Origin: Halanaerobiaceae bacterium
Lineage (GTDB): Bacteria; Bacillota; Halanaerobiia; Halanaerobiales; Halarsenatibacteraceae
Direction of reading: 5' to 3'
Assembly: GCA_003553485.1 (NCBI GenBank)
Contig: PWEJ01000017.1
Coordinates: forward strand, 62,001 to 126,000
Length of the DNA stretch: 64,000 nt
Part shown: positions 1 through 10,625 of the stretch, one piece after another
Layout: the number at the start of each line of letters is the position of its first letter
Position numbering within the stretch: position 1 is the first letter of the stretch
Notes under the pieces: generated by a model
Database searches by the model: none
Told to the model about the DNA's origin: nothing
What the model saw: the letters and a program-made list of their open reading frames with translations, nothing else
Made by a program: the position numbers and the translations under genes

Positions 1-746
1 GCCATTTCTTCTGGGGATTTATAGTAAAATTGCTCACCGCGAAATTGCAATCTATCCTCATCGTTAATGTCAGTTCCTGTCTGTAGCGCTAAAAGCAGAT
101 CATGTAACTGAGCATCTTCCTTATTAAGGTAATGACAATCATTGGTAGCAATCAAATCCAGCTGGTAATTATCGGCCAGTTTAATTAATTCCGGGTTAAT
201 CCTTTTCTGTTCTTCCAGGCCCTGATCCTGAAGTTCTATAAAAAAGTTTTTCCTGCCAAAGATATCGATATATTCCTGTAAAGCCTCCTCAGCCTGCTGC
301 TTTTTGTTTTCAACTAATAAAGCAGCTAATTCTCCCTGCAGGCAGGCAGAGGTGGCAATCATGCCCTCGGCATGCTGGTATAATAACTCTTTATCAACTC
401 TGGGTTTATAATAAAAGCCCTCTAAATGAGCTTTAGAGACCACTTTAATTAAATTATGGTAACCCTTTTTGTTTTCTGCTAATAAGATAAGATGATAGCG
501 CTCTTGACTCTTCTTTTCAAATCTGCTCTCTGGAGCAAGATAAACTTCACAGCCTAAAATTGGCTTTATTCCCTTCTTTTTTGCTTTGCGATAAAACCTT
601 ATCATGCCATATAAAGAACCATGATCTGTTAGAGCCACTGCTGGTTGAGCAAATTCCTGGGCTCTATCTATAAGCTCAGTAAGTCTTATAGCTCCATCCA
701 GAAGGCTGTACTCGGTGTGATTATGAAGGTGAATAAAGTTAGCCAT
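1..746 (-). CDS. dnaE: DNA polymerase III alpha subunit, N-terminal PHP part (partial)
   Basis: This is the replicative DNA polymerase catalytic subunit, cut by the left window edge after about 248 codons. Translation of the minus strand from ATG 746 begins with MANFIHLHNHTEYSLLDG, the metal-binding HxH motif of the PHP domain. It continues with TDHGSLYGMIRFY and CEVYLAP, typical of DnaE. An AGGAG site lies just upstream of the ATG. Only the PHP domain and the start of the polymerase region are visible, so PolC is not formally excluded, but PolC carries an OB/exonuclease region before its PHP, which is not seen here. It is divergent from the nfu-like gene. Confidence 0.95.
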   Translation of the reverse strand, partial: MANFIHLHNHTEYSLLDGAIRLTELIDRAQEFAQPAVALTDHGSLYGMIRFYRKAKKKGIKPILGCEVYLAPESRFEKKSQERYHLILLAENKKGYHNLIKVVSKAHLEGFYYKPRVDKELLYQHAEGMIATSACLQGELAALLVENKKQQAEEALQEYIDIFGRKNFFIELQDQGLEEQKRINPELIKLADNYQLDLIATNDCHYLNKEDAQLHDLLLALQTGTDINDEDRLQFRGEQFYYKSPEEM

Positions 747-809
747 AATTTGCTCCTTTCTTCTCTGCCAGGAAATAAACTCAAAGATGATAATAGTAAA
801 TAGTTAACT

Positions 810-837
810 TTGTTTTTTAATTGCTGTATGTTATAAT
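810..837 (+). promoter_or_regulatory. Sigma-A type promoter for the nfu-like gene
   Basis: A TTGTTT box at 810-815 and a consensus TATAAT at 832-837 are separated by 16 bases. They stand about 40 bases before the ATG of the only plus-strand gene. Read by eye. Confidence 0.7.
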
Positions 838-875
838 ATGGTCAGTTATTATCAAGTAGCAGGAGGTGAAGTAAA

Positions 876-1103
876 ATGAATAAAGAACAAGTAGAGGATG
901 TTTTAAATCAAATCCGACCCGGTCTTCAGGCTGACGGCGGCGATGTAGAGCTTGTTGATGTTGAGGATGATGGCACAGTCAAGGTTCGCCTCACTGGAGC
1001 CTGTGCCGGCTGCCCAATGTCTACTATGACCTTAAAATCAGGAATTGAAAGAGTTTTAAAGGAAAACCTATCTGAAGTTAAAGAGGTTATCAATGTAGGC
1101 TAA
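876..1103 (+). CDS. NifU-like C-terminal domain protein (Fe-S cluster scaffold/carrier)
   Basis: A 75-residue protein made only of the NifU C-terminal (Nfu) domain, which binds a bridging Fe-S cluster and passes it to apo-proteins. The hallmark CxxC pair is in GACAGCPMS, at about residues 43-46, preceded by the conserved [11 protein letters not shown] segment. A strong AGGAGGTGA site precedes ATG 876. It is the only clear plus-strand gene in the window, is transcribed alone from the promoter at 810-837, and converges on the YlbF-like gene with a hairpin between them. The length matches the stand-alone Nfu proteins of Firmicutes. Confidence 0.93.
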   Translation: MNKEQVEDVLNQIRPGLQADGGDVELVDVEDDGTVKVRLTGACAGCPMSTMTLKSGIERVLKENLSEVKEVINVG

Positions 1104-1129
1104 TAAAGAATAGATTAATATAAATTAAT

Positions 1130-1171
1130 GAACAGGGATAGTCCTAAAAGATCTTAAGGACTTCCCTGTTC
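1130..1171. terminator. Hairpin between convergent nfu-like and ylbF-like genes
   Basis: Arms 1130-1145 (GAACAGGGATAGTCCT) and 1157-1171 (AGGACTTCCCTGTTC) pair with one bulged base and an 11-base loop. The T-tract after it is broken (CTTACTATTCTTATT). Lying between convergent genes, it probably terminates both transcripts. Confidence 0.7.
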
Positions 1172-1180
1172 TTACTATTC

Positions 1181-1525
1181 TTATTCCTCTTCTCTTAACT
1201 TTAACTCCAGATCTCCAAAGAGTATCTCCTCTATATCATTGACTAAGGTATACATTCTATTTTGAGCCTGCAAAAATTCTTTCACCGGCTGGTTCATCTC
1301 AATTAACTGTTGCAATTCTTCCAGTTTTTCTCTCTCTTCTGAAGCAGCCTCTTCCCCCTGCATCTCTTGACTCCGCACCTTCAAGAGCTGATTTTGAAAG
1401 TCCTCTAGAAGCTCAATCCTGGTCTCATCGTTCTTCATCTTTTGGCGAGCTTCTTGAAAATTTTGATATTCATCAGACTCCTTAAGAGCCTTAGCTAATT
1501 TATGGGCAGTACCATAAACAGACAT
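1181..1525 (-). CDS. YlbF/YmcA family protein
   Basis: A 114-residue, mostly helical, highly charged protein of the YlbF/YmcA (DUF964) family. In Bacillus subtilis, YlbF and YmcA form the Y-complex with YaaT, which modulates RNase Y activity; the role here is inferred by family only. Evidence is the coiled-coil character and the family-like N-terminus MSVYGTAHKLAKALKESDEY. The ATG at 1525 is chosen because an AGGAGGG site sits 5 bases upstream. A longer reading from 1552 would overlap the phosphodiesterase gene and has no better site. It is last in the fmdB-DUF362-phosphodiesterase operon. Confidence 0.8.
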   Translation of the reverse strand: MSVYGTAHKLAKALKESDEYQNFQEARQKMKNDETRIELLEDFQNQLLKVRSQEMQGEEAASEEREKLEELQQLIEMNQPVKEFLQAQNRMYTLVNDIEEILFGDLELKLREEE

Positions 1526-1526
1526 T

Positions 1527-2018
1527 TTATCCCTCCTTTTTGATAAATTCAAGGTTGATTATCCTGCCAGCTTCTATTTCTACCAGAGCAAAACTATAAA
1601 AACTTTTTCTCTTTCTCACTGTGGCAGAACCAGGGTTTAAAAAGACCTGACCGGCAATTTGCTGGTGGAAGGCGTTATGAGTATGACCAAAGATTATTAA
1701 ATCAGCAGAACTAAATTTATAAGAAAGTCCAGTTATTAAATCGCCCTCGATTAAGTGACCATGAGTGATTCCCAGTTTTAAATTTGCTAAAGTCAATTCC
1801 TTATAGGGTTTTAACTGACTGACCAGCTCACCTCTATCACAATTCCCCCTCACCGCCTTTACTGGAGCAAGCTCTTTAAGTCTCTGCAAAAATTTAAAAC
1901 CAGTAATATCACCGGCATGAATGATATAATCGCAATCCTTTAAACCGGCGGTCACCCAGGTGGGAATCTCTTTTTTGATATCGGGAATATGAGTGTCTGA
2001 AAGTATACCTAATTTCAT
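1527..2018 (-). CDS. YfcE/MJ0936-family metallophosphoesterase
   Basis: A 163-residue calcineurin-like phosphodiesterase. The metal-binding motifs are in order: LSDTH (about residues 6-10), GDIT (about 37), GNCD (about 58), THGH (about 85) and GHTHNA (about 111). The family hydrolyses phosphodiesters in a metal-dependent way; natural substrates are mostly unknown. Its length is normal for the stand-alone YfcE group. The AAGGAG site is about 12 bases from ATG 2018, longer than ideal. The next gene (ylbF-like) starts immediately after its stop, so the two are likely co-translated. Confidence 0.9.
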   Translation of the reverse strand: MKLGILSDTHIPDIKKEIPTWVTAGLKDCDYIIHAGDITGFKFLQRLKELAPVKAVRGNCDRGELVSQLKPYKELTLANLKLGITHGHLIEGDLITGLSYKFSSADLIIFGHTHNAFHQQIAGQVFLNPGSATVRKRKSFYSFALVEIEAGRIINLEFIKKEG

Positions 2019-2116
2019 CTATAACAAGCTCTCCTTTTCCAATCTAGCAGATAATTATATCTCAGGTAGTGTTAATATATTTATTCGTAAAATATGAGTT
2101 CTTTTCCTGCCTCTCT

Positions 2117-3277
2117 TTAAAAAAATAAACGGCCTAACAAAGGTTTTTTTATTCCCACTGCTTCGTGGGGACAAAGCTCCTGACAACAAAAACAGCGGAT
2201 ACAATCATCCAATTCTGCTTCGGCCTTTTTATCTTCAATCTCGATTACCTCCGGGGGGCAATTATCCTGACAAATACCACAGGCTACGCAATTAGCATTA
2301 AAGACTGGCCGGGGACGCAGTAGTTTATTTAAAAGCTCAGCTAAAAAATCTGGCATCTTATGAGCCAAAAACTCAGCAGTTCTATCTACCTCAGGCAATT
2401 CCACATTTTTAAAGGCAGCCTTAATCCAGTCTGGCAGTTCAGTAATATTTCCTTCCTCTAAATTATATTGCTCATATCTCTCATAAATAGCCCGGGGAAA
2501 AGGGTCCTGACGATAAGTATCATCTCCTCGCAAAAGTCGGGAAACTAAGAGGTCAAGCTGATAGGGATCCTCAGCTGCCAGAAGCAGACCAAAATCACGG
2601 GGGGTGCCACTGGAGGGACCCGCTCCTTCCATCCCGGTAATGGCATCCATGATGGTGAGATCCACTGAGATAAGTTCTGCTATATCAAGAAGAAGGTGAG
2701 TGAAATCAGTCAATTGTGACATTTTTAAGTGATATTCAGCTTTTATAGTACCTGGTATCAGGCCAAAAAGATTTTTCACTGCCCCGGTGTAGAGGGTCAG
2801 CCCATGGGTTTTAAGTTTAGGCAGATTGATGATAAAATCGGCTTTCTCCGCAAAATCACAGATCTGATAGGATTTTCCTCGCCAGCCAGCAGGTAAATCC
2901 TTGCTGCTGGCCGAGGTATCATAATTTAATGAATAAAGACCACTATCTGCCCCCTGCTGATAACCACTTTTTTTATAGGCCAGCTTTAAAGCAGCTTTGT
3001 TAAAGGGCCCGCCAGGGCTATCAGCCAGAAGAGGTCTGGCCCCCAGTTCTAAAAGTTTGGCTCCTAAAACTTCAATAAGTTTAGGGTGAGTAGTGACTGC
3101 CTCAGCTGGGTCTTTACCCATCAGCAGGTTTACTTTAAGTAAAACAGTATCCCCTGCTGATATCTTCTCTGACAATTTAAACCTGGTAAAAATAGCCTCT
3201 ATTTTTTCTACTAATAGCGATTTTTGATAGGATTTAGCCCTTTGAATATAAATATCTTTATGCCTGAAGTCTGGCAA
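2117..3277 (-). CDS. DUF362 protein with C-terminal 4Fe-4S ferredoxin domain
   Basis: A DUF362 family protein of about 386 residues. The N-terminal two thirds hold the DUF362 fold (LLKVNLLMGKDP, NLPKLKTHGLTLYTGAVKNLFG). The C-terminus carries two ferredoxin motifs, CVACGICQDNCP and CIRCFCCQELCP, which would bind two [4Fe-4S] clusters. A redox role is likely but the substrate is unknown. TTG 3277 is chosen as start because GGGGAG lies 7 bases upstream. An upstream TTG at 3322 would add 15 residues but has no SD. It sits between the fmdB-like gene and the phosphodiesterase gene. Confidence 0.87.
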   Translation of the reverse strand: MPDFRHKDIYIQRAKSYQKSLLVEKIEAIFTRFKLSEKISAGDTVLLKVNLLMGKDPAEAVTTHPKLIEVLGAKLLELGARPLLADSPGGPFNKAALKLAYKKSGYQQGADSGLYSLNYDTSASSKDLPAGWRGKSYQICDFAEKADFIINLPKLKTHGLTLYTGAVKNLFGLIPGTIKAEYHLKMSQLTDFTHLLLDIAELISVDLTIMDAITGMEGAGPSSGTPRDFGLLLAAEDPYQLDLLVSRLLRGDDTYRQDPFPRAIYERYEQYNLEEGNITELPDWIKAAFKNVELPEVDRTAEFLAHKMPDFLAELLNKLLRPRPVFNANCVACGICQDNCPPEVIEIEDKKAEAELDDCIRCFCCQELCPHEAVGIKKPLLGRLFF

Positions 3278-3354
3278 GATTTTTCTCCCCTTAAACTTTA
3301 AACCCGGACTTTTGTGGAACAAACAAATCCAGGTTTATAGTCAAATTTATAGTT

Positions 3355-3585
3355 TTAGGAAGCCTTTTCTTCACCTTTAGCTTCCTTATTTTCCTCTGGC
3401 TTAGAGCTTTTATCTCTAGTATCAGTGCAGTAAAAGCCTGACCCCTTAAAGATAACACCAGGTGAGCCGATGATCCTCTTAACACTTGAGCCACATTGAG
3501 GACATTCCGATAAGGGCTCGGCTTTGATGCTCTGCATCTTCTCAAAACGACCGCATTCTTCACATTCATACAGATATGTTGGCAT
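3355..3585 (-). CDS. FmdB-family zinc-ribbon protein
   Basis: A 76-residue protein with an N-terminal zinc ribbon, MPTYLYECEECGRFE followed by CPQCGS, characteristic of the FmdB/CxxC_CxxC_SSSS family. The remaining tail is Lys/Glu-rich and probably disordered. FmdB was named as a putative regulator of formamidase; for most members no function is established. ATG 3585 is preferred over GTG 3594 because AGGGAG is 8 bases upstream. It is the first gene after a strong promoter and heads a four-gene unit. Confidence 0.85.
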   Translation of the reverse strand: MPTYLYECEECGRFEKMQSIKAEPLSECPQCGSSVKRIIGSPGVIFKGSGFYCTDTRDKSSKPEENKEAKGEEKAS

Positions 3586-3654
3586 TTCTCTCACTCCCTA
3601 TTTAGTTTTATTAGCCAGTATTAAAGTTAAAGTATTTTTTTAACCTTAAATTAA

Positions 3655-3683
3655 TTTATATTATATTTTCTTTAGTTTGTCAA
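3655..3683 (-). promoter_or_regulatory. Promoter of the fmdB-DUF362-yfcE-ylbF unit
   Basis: On the minus strand a consensus TTGACA (3683-3678) and TATAAA (3660-3655) are 17 bases apart. They lie between the small membrane protein gene and the fmdB-like gene. Confidence 0.75.
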
Positions 3684-3691
3684 GAAAACAC

Positions 3692-4039
3692 TTATCTTTC
3701 TTGCTCTTCTTTTTCCTGGTCAGCAGAACTTTCAGTTAAGCCACTAAAACGTCTATAACCCCAATAATTATATATCATGACAAAAATAAAGGCTAAAAGC
3801 AGGGTATACCAGCCAATTAGAATAAAGTAACCAATTCCTACTAAAGCAGCTAAAATTAACACATATTTGTAAGCCTTTTGAGGAAAACCTATTCTGCCCA
3901 ACTGCCAGGGCAAGAGGGCTAAACCTACAAAAACTCCTATTTCATTGTTAAAATATAAGCCAACAGCTGCCAGGACTAAAAAGAAAATAGCTAAAAACTT
4001 GTGCACAAAAAACTCTCCTTTCCCCTTTAGTGAAGGCAA
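3692..4039 (-). CDS. Small membrane protein of unknown function
   Basis: A protein of 104 to 115 residues with about three or four hydrophobic segments (FLAIFFLVLAAVGLYF; GVFVGLALLPWQ; YVLILAALVGIGYFILIG; LLLAFIFVMIYNYWGY) and a charged tail ending in DQEKEEQER. No family is recognised. Two starts are almost equally supported: TTG 4039, with AGGAG 8 bases upstream, and GTG 4006, with AAGGAG 8 bases upstream. The GTG start gives a more natural short cytoplasmic N-terminus. It follows the rRNA methyltransferase gene closely and is probably the last gene of the pcrA-ligA-gat unit. Confidence 0.65.
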   Translation of the reverse strand: MPSLKGKGEFFVHKFLAIFFLVLAAVGLYFNNEIGVFVGLALLPWQLGRIGFPQKAYKYVLILAALVGIGYFILIGWYTLLLAFIFVMIYNYWGYRRFSGLTESSADQEKEEQER

Positions 4040-4057
4040 AATGATATCTCCTTTAAT

Positions 4058-5413
4058 TTACCTGAGCTCCAGACGGACCAGGGTCTCTACATGGTAGGTC
4101 TGGGGGAACATATCAAAGGCCATCAAAGCAGTAATTTTATACTTCTCCTTTAAATCCTCTAAATCTCGAGCTAAAGTGGTGGGATTACAGGAGACATAGA
4201 GCAGACCGGCAGGAGCAATAGTTAAAATATCCTTTCTAATCTCAGAGCTTAGACCCTTTCGAGGCGGGTCCACTATTAAAAGACTATTAGAATCAACTAA
4301 CTCAGGCAAAACCTCCTCGGTCTTGGCTGTAATAAATTTAGTCCTTCCCTCAAGTTGATTTAACTTAGCATTAGCCTGAGCTGCTTCTATAGAGGCTTTA
4401 TTGCTATCTATTCCATAGACTTCTGAGCTAAGATCAGCCAGATAAAGAGCAATAACTCCACTGCCACAATAGGCATCTATGATAGTCCTGGGATTAAACT
4501 TTTCTGCCAACTGCCGGGTAGCTCTATACAATCTTTCTGCCATCAGAGAGTTGATCTGAAAAAACGAAGAGGGATAGATCAAAAACATTTTCTCCCCTAA
4601 ATATTCTTCAATAGCAGGCTGGCCGGCTAATAATCTGCTTCTGGCCCCTAAAATGACATTGGTCTGGCGGGGATTAATATTTTGGTAGACTCCCTTAAGA
4701 GCCCGATTTTCTTCCTTCAGCTCCTGGGCTAGCTGCTGCCAGGGAGCCCTTTGCTCCAGTCTGGTTATAAAAGTCAACTGCAGCTGCCCGCTGCAGCGAG
4801 CTGAACGCAGAAGAAGATGGCGAAGCGTACCACTATGTTCTTTCTCCTGATAGGGCTCTATCTGCTGCTCTCTGACCTTCGATACTGTCTTCTGCAATAA
4901 ACGATTTATGGGCTGATCTTGAATCTTACACTCGGCAAAAGGGATGAGTTTATGGCTGCCAGCCTGATAAAAACCAGCTTTAAGCTCATCATCGATATAG
5001 CTTAGAGGAAATTGACCTTTATTGCGATAATACCAGGGGAATTCCATGCCCTGGACCTGAAATTGAGAACCAATGGCATCAAATTCTAAACCAGCAATTC
5101 TCTCCAAAGAGTCAGTTATCATCTTTTTTTTAGCTGCCAGCTGCTCCTTATAATCAAGATGCTGCAGCTGACAGCCACCACAATTATCATAAACAGGACA
5201 GTCAGGTGTAACTCTTGCTGATGAAGTTTCGATAATATCTAAGACTTCTGCCCGAGAATAGTTTTTTTTGCTTGCTGTTATTTTTGCCTCAACCAATTCA
5301 CCAGGCAGAGCCTGAGGCAAAAATACTACCGGCTGGTTTTCCGGTCGAGCAACCCCTTCCCCTCCATAGGCTAAATCAACAACTCTTAATTTAACTCTTG
5401 CTCCCCTGTCCAT
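4058..5413 (-). CDS. rlmD: 23S rRNA (uracil-C5)-methyltransferase, RlmD/RumA family
   Basis: A TrmA/RumA-family SAM-dependent enzyme of about 451 residues that methylates uracil C5 in 23S rRNA. An N-terminal TRAM domain (about residues 1-60) is followed by the Fe-S cysteine cluster C-x5-C-G-G-C (about 72-81). The SAM-binding motif is DAYCGSGVIALYLA. The DPPRKG motif and the SCNPTTLARD motif with the catalytic Cys come next. Firmicute members may modify U747, U1939 or both, so the exact target is not resolved. ATG 5413 is chosen for its AGGAG site 7 bases upstream; the longer reading from TTG 5431 would overlap gatB. Confidence 0.88.
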   Translation of the reverse strand: MDRGARVKLRVVDLAYGGEGVARPENQPVVFLPQALPGELVEAKITASKKNYSRAEVLDIIETSSARVTPDCPVYDNCGGCQLQHLDYKEQLAAKKKMITDSLERIAGLEFDAIGSQFQVQGMEFPWYYRNKGQFPLSYIDDELKAGFYQAGSHKLIPFAECKIQDQPINRLLQKTVSKVREQQIEPYQEKEHSGTLRHLLLRSARCSGQLQLTFITRLEQRAPWQQLAQELKEENRALKGVYQNINPRQTNVILGARSRLLAGQPAIEEYLGEKMFLIYPSSFFQINSLMAERLYRATRQLAEKFNPRTIIDAYCGSGVIALYLADLSSEVYGIDSNKASIEAAQANAKLNQLEGRTKFITAKTEEVLPELVDSNSLLIVDPPRKGLSSEIRKDILTIAPAGLLYVSCNPTTLARDLEDLKEKYKITALMAFDMFPQTYHVETLVRLELR

Positions 5414-5417
5414 AATA

Positions 5418-6866
5418 TTACTCCTCTGCAATTTCCTCTCTAATTAACTGATTGGCCAATTGAGGATTGGCCTTGCCTTTAGTCTTTTTCATAACCTGAC
5501 CGACTAAAAAGCCGATGGCCTTATCTTTACCGTTTCTAATATCCTCAACAGCTCCGGGATTATCAGCTACTATCTCTGCAATAATCTCGCCCAGTTCATC
5601 TTCATCACTTATCTGTTTCAAACCTCTTTCTTCTACTATCTCTTCTGGATCTTTACCGGAGTTGAAAGTTTCAGCAAAGACCTCTTTGGCAATGTTGGAA
5701 CTAATAGTGCCGGAATCAATGAGCTCTAACAGGCTGGCCAGCTTCTCTCCAGTAAGCTCGCTGGTACCGGGGGCAATGTTTTCTTCTTTTATCAAACGGA
5801 GATATTCACCCATCAACCAGTTGCTAACTTCCTTTGGATCCTGGTCCTGGCCTACAGCCTCTTCAAAAAGTTTAGCAACCTCTTTATCCTGGGTTAATAC
5901 TCCAGCATCATATGCCGGCAGATCATACTCCTGCTGTAAACGCTCCTTTTTCTCTAGAGGCAACTCAGGCAGGCTAGCATCGATCTCATCAATATAATCC
6001 TGGGAAATCTGCAGGGGCATGAGATCAGGCTCCGGGAAATAACGGTAATCCTCGGCCTCTTCTTTCCCGCGCATTGAAAGGGTTTTCTGTTTGCCTTCAT
6101 CCCAGGTTCTAGTCTCCTGCACTACCTCTCCTTGAGAGTTTAATACTTCTCTCTGCCTTTCAACTTCGTAGGCCAGAGCCCTCTCCACAGCTCGAAAGCT
6201 ATTCATATTCTTGACCTCAGTCTTGGTGCCAAATTTTTCTTCTCCCACAGGTCTCAGGGAAACATTGGCATCACAGCGCAGGGAACCTTCCTCCATATTG
6301 CAGTCAGAAATTCCAAGATAAAGTATCAACTGTTTTAAAGCTTTTAGGTAAGCTCTAGCTTCCTGAGGTGAACGGATATCTGGCTCTGAAACTATTTCAA
6401 TTAAAGGGACACCACCTCTATTATAATCTACATAGCTGTGATCAGAGTCACCCACTGTACCCTGGTGGACTAATTTGCCTGCATCTTCCTCCAGGTGGAT
6501 TCTAGTTAAACCTATATCCTTCGTTCCTGTTTCACTTTCAATAGTTATCCTGCCGTCATATCCCAGGGGCAAATCATACTGGGAAATCTGATAACCCTTA
6601 GGGAGGTCAGGATAAAAATAATTTTTCCTGTCGAACTTGCAGAATTTATTAATTTTACAATCAGCCGCCCTGGCAGCTAAAAGAGCATAGCGAAGCGCTT
6701 CTTTATTTAGCACCGGTAGAGTGCCAGGCAGCCCCAGGCAGACCGGGCAGGTATGGGCATTGGGCTCTGCTCCATATTCGGCGCTACAGCCACAAAAGAG
6801 CTTAGACTCCGTCAGGAGCTGGACATGAACTTCCAGGCCGATTACAACTTCATATTTATTACTCAT
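5418..6866 (-). CDS. gatB: Asp-tRNA(Asn)/Glu-tRNA(Gln) amidotransferase subunit B
   Basis: The tRNA-binding and kinase subunit of the GatCAB complex, which converts Glu-tRNA(Gln), and in many species Asp-tRNA(Asn), to the amidated form. It opens with [15 protein letters not shown] and carries zinc-type cysteines in LFCGCS and CPVCLG. The signature [14 protein letters not shown] and the helical YqeY-like tail ([17 protein letters not shown]) complete it. Length of about 482 is normal. ATG 6866 is chosen because AGGTGAT precedes it at good spacing; GTG 6875 and ATG 6872 are in-frame alternatives overlapping the gatA stop. It is third in gatC-gatA-gatB. Confidence 0.97.
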   Translation of the reverse strand: MSNKYEVVIGLEVHVQLLTESKLFCGCSAEYGAEPNAHTCPVCLGLPGTLPVLNKEALRYALLAARAADCKINKFCKFDRKNYFYPDLPKGYQISQYDLPLGYDGRITIESETGTKDIGLTRIHLEEDAGKLVHQGTVGDSDHSYVDYNRGGVPLIEIVSEPDIRSPQEARAYLKALKQLILYLGISDCNMEEGSLRCDANVSLRPVGEEKFGTKTEVKNMNSFRAVERALAYEVERQREVLNSQGEVVQETRTWDEGKQKTLSMRGKEEAEDYRYFPEPDLMPLQISQDYIDEIDASLPELPLEKKERLQQEYDLPAYDAGVLTQDKEVAKLFEEAVGQDQDPKEVSNWLMGEYLRLIKEENIAPGTSELTGEKLASLLELIDSGTISSNIAKEVFAETFNSGKDPEEIVEERGLKQISDEDELGEIIAEIVADNPGAVEDIRNGKDKAIGFLVGQVMKKTKGKANPQLANQLIREEIAEE

Positions 6867-6871
6867 TACCA

Positions 6872-8305
6872 TCACCTTCCTTGATCCAGGGTAGCCAGGG
6901 TGGGAACAGCCAGCCTTTTTTCCAGTCCTCTGGCAGCCTGTAATAATTTTACTTCCCCAAAGGCCGGTCCAATCAACTGCACGCTTAAAGGCAGTCCCTG
7001 CTCGGTAAAACCTGCTGGCAGTGATAGGGCCGGAAAACCACTTATATTAACTGGAACTGTAAAGATATCAGCATAATAGACATCCAGGGGATTTTTATCT
7101 TCTCCCAGCTTAAAAGCTGGAGTTGGTGAATTGGGCCCTAAAATTAAATCCACCTCTTCAAAGACTTGAGCATATTTATCTTTTATAATCGTCCTGACCT
7201 TTAGAGCTTTCTTATAGAGTTCATCCTGGTATCCGGCGCTTAAGGCATAGGTGCCTAACATTATCCTTCTTTTGACCTCGGGGCCTAGATTTTTGCTGCG
7301 GGTTTTTGCAAACATTTCCATAACATTCCCGGCTTCTTCCCGGGCTCCATAACGGACTCCATCGTAACGAGCCAGGTTGGAACTTGCTTCAGCAGTGGCA
7401 ATGATATAATAGGCAGCTAATGCTAAATCCACTGGCGGAAGCTCAATCTCCTTAACTTCAGCACCCGCCTCTTTAATCTCCCTGACAGCTTTTTGCACCT
7501 TTGATTTAACTTCCTCATCTATATCCATCTCCAGATAGGAGCCTGGCAGGCCAAAGGTCAATCCAGCTAAATCTTTATCCAATCCCTGCCTGTAATCAGG
7601 ATATTCCATGGCCGCTGAAGTAGAATCTTTTTCATCATGGCCACTGATTATATTGAGCATTAAAGCAGCATCTTCTACTGTTCGAGCTATGGGACCTATT
7701 TGATCTAAGGAAGAGGCAAAGGCAACTAGCCCATAGCGAGAGACCACTCCATAAGTAGGTTTCAAACCCACTACCCCACAAAAGGAGGCAGGCTGTCTGA
7801 TCGAGCCTCCAGTATCTGAACCCAGGGCACAGGGCACCTCTCCAGCTGCAACAGCAGCAGCCGCCCCTCCACTGGAACCTCCTGGAACATGGTTCAAATT
7901 CCAGGGGTTTTTAGTCGTCTGTAGAGCTGAATGTTCTGTAGTCGAACCCATGGCAAATTCATCCATATTAGTCTTGGCCACAATTGCTCCGCCCTCTTTC
8001 TTAATCTTACTGGCTACAGTGCTCTCATAGGGCGTTTTATATTCGGCAAGCATTTTAGAGGCACAGGAAGTAGTTAATTCTCTGGTGGCCATATTAGCCT
8101 TTAAAGCCACCGGGATTCCCTGTAAAATCCCATTCTCTTGGTCTTCTTTGCTAGCAAAATCAGGTATTATATCGACAAAGGAAGCCACCTTATCTTCCAC
8201 TGCTGCTGTTCTTTCAGCAAAGGCAGCTAAAATTTCCTCTGGTTTAAGCTCTTTCTCCTCTCTGGCTGCTATCAATTGGGCCAGAGTCATTTCATAAATA
8301 TTCAT
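6872..8305 (-). CDS. gatA: Asp-tRNA(Asn)/Glu-tRNA(Gln) amidotransferase subunit A
   Basis: The glutaminase subunit of GatCAB, 477 residues, amidase-signature family. The Ser-cisSer-Lys machinery is visible: the Lys in PVALKANM, the Gly/Ser-rich [14 protein letters not shown], and the catalytic Ser in [24 protein letters not shown] site precedes ATG 8305. It lies 14 bases after gatC and is followed directly by gatB, giving the subunits together in one transcript. The stop codon TGA at 6872 abuts the gatB start region. Confidence 0.97.
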   Translation of the reverse strand: MNIYEMTLAQLIAAREEKELKPEEILAAFAERTAAVEDKVASFVDIIPDFASKEDQENGILQGIPVALKANMATRELTTSCASKMLAEYKTPYESTVASKIKKEGGAIVAKTNMDEFAMGSTTEHSALQTTKNPWNLNHVPGGSSGGAAAAVAAGEVPCALGSDTGGSIRQPASFCGVVGLKPTYGVVSRYGLVAFASSLDQIGPIARTVEDAALMLNIISGHDEKDSTSAAMEYPDYRQGLDKDLAGLTFGLPGSYLEMDIDEEVKSKVQKAVREIKEAGAEVKEIELPPVDLALAAYYIIATAEASSNLARYDGVRYGAREEAGNVMEMFAKTRSKNLGPEVKRRIMLGTYALSAGYQDELYKKALKVRTIIKDKYAQVFEEVDLILGPNSPTPAFKLGEDKNPLDVYYADIFTVPVNISGFPALSLPAGFTEQGLPLSVQLIGPAFGEVKLLQAARGLEKRLAVPTLATLDQGR

Positions 8306-8319
8306 TCCTTTACCTCCCT

Positions 8320-8610
8320 CTAATCATTTTGTTCAATTCCTGGAACTTTAAACTGGCCATCTTCTTCAGCCGGTGCTTCTGCTAACATTTCCTCACGGCG
8401 ATTTTCCTTCGTTACCTCATCTTCGCGAAAAACATTGCTGCTGGGAAGAGGATAGTAGGTAGGCTCTACACCTTCGGTATCCACTTCGGAAATCTGTTTG
8501 ATATATTCTAATACTTCACCTAATTCTTCTGTGAACTCTTCTTTTTCTTTCTCCGTTAACTTAAGACGGGCCAGTTGAGCAATATGGGTAACTTCTTCTT
8601 TAGAAAGCAA
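8320..8610 (-). CDS. gatC: Asp-tRNA(Asn)/Glu-tRNA(Gln) amidotransferase subunit C
   Basis: A 96-residue stabilising subunit that wraps GatA and GatB together. The start MLSKEEVTHIAQLARLKLTE and the central VDTEGVEPTYYPL are typical of GatC. The start codon is TTG at 8610 with GGAGG 7 bases upstream. It begins 2 bases after the ligA stop, so it is very likely part of the same operon as ligA and pcrA. Confidence 0.96.
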   Translation of the reverse strand: MLSKEEVTHIAQLARLKLTEKEKEEFTEELGEVLEYIKQISEVDTEGVEPTYYPLPSSNVFREDEVTKENRREEMLAEAPAEEDGQFKVPGIEQND

Positions 8611-8612
8611 TA

Positions 8613-10625
<2,013 letters not shown>

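Noticed and set aside
3291-3569. A 92-codon minus-strand frame within the fmdB-like gene
   Set aside because: It is out of frame with a clear zinc-ribbon protein and has no SD or domain.
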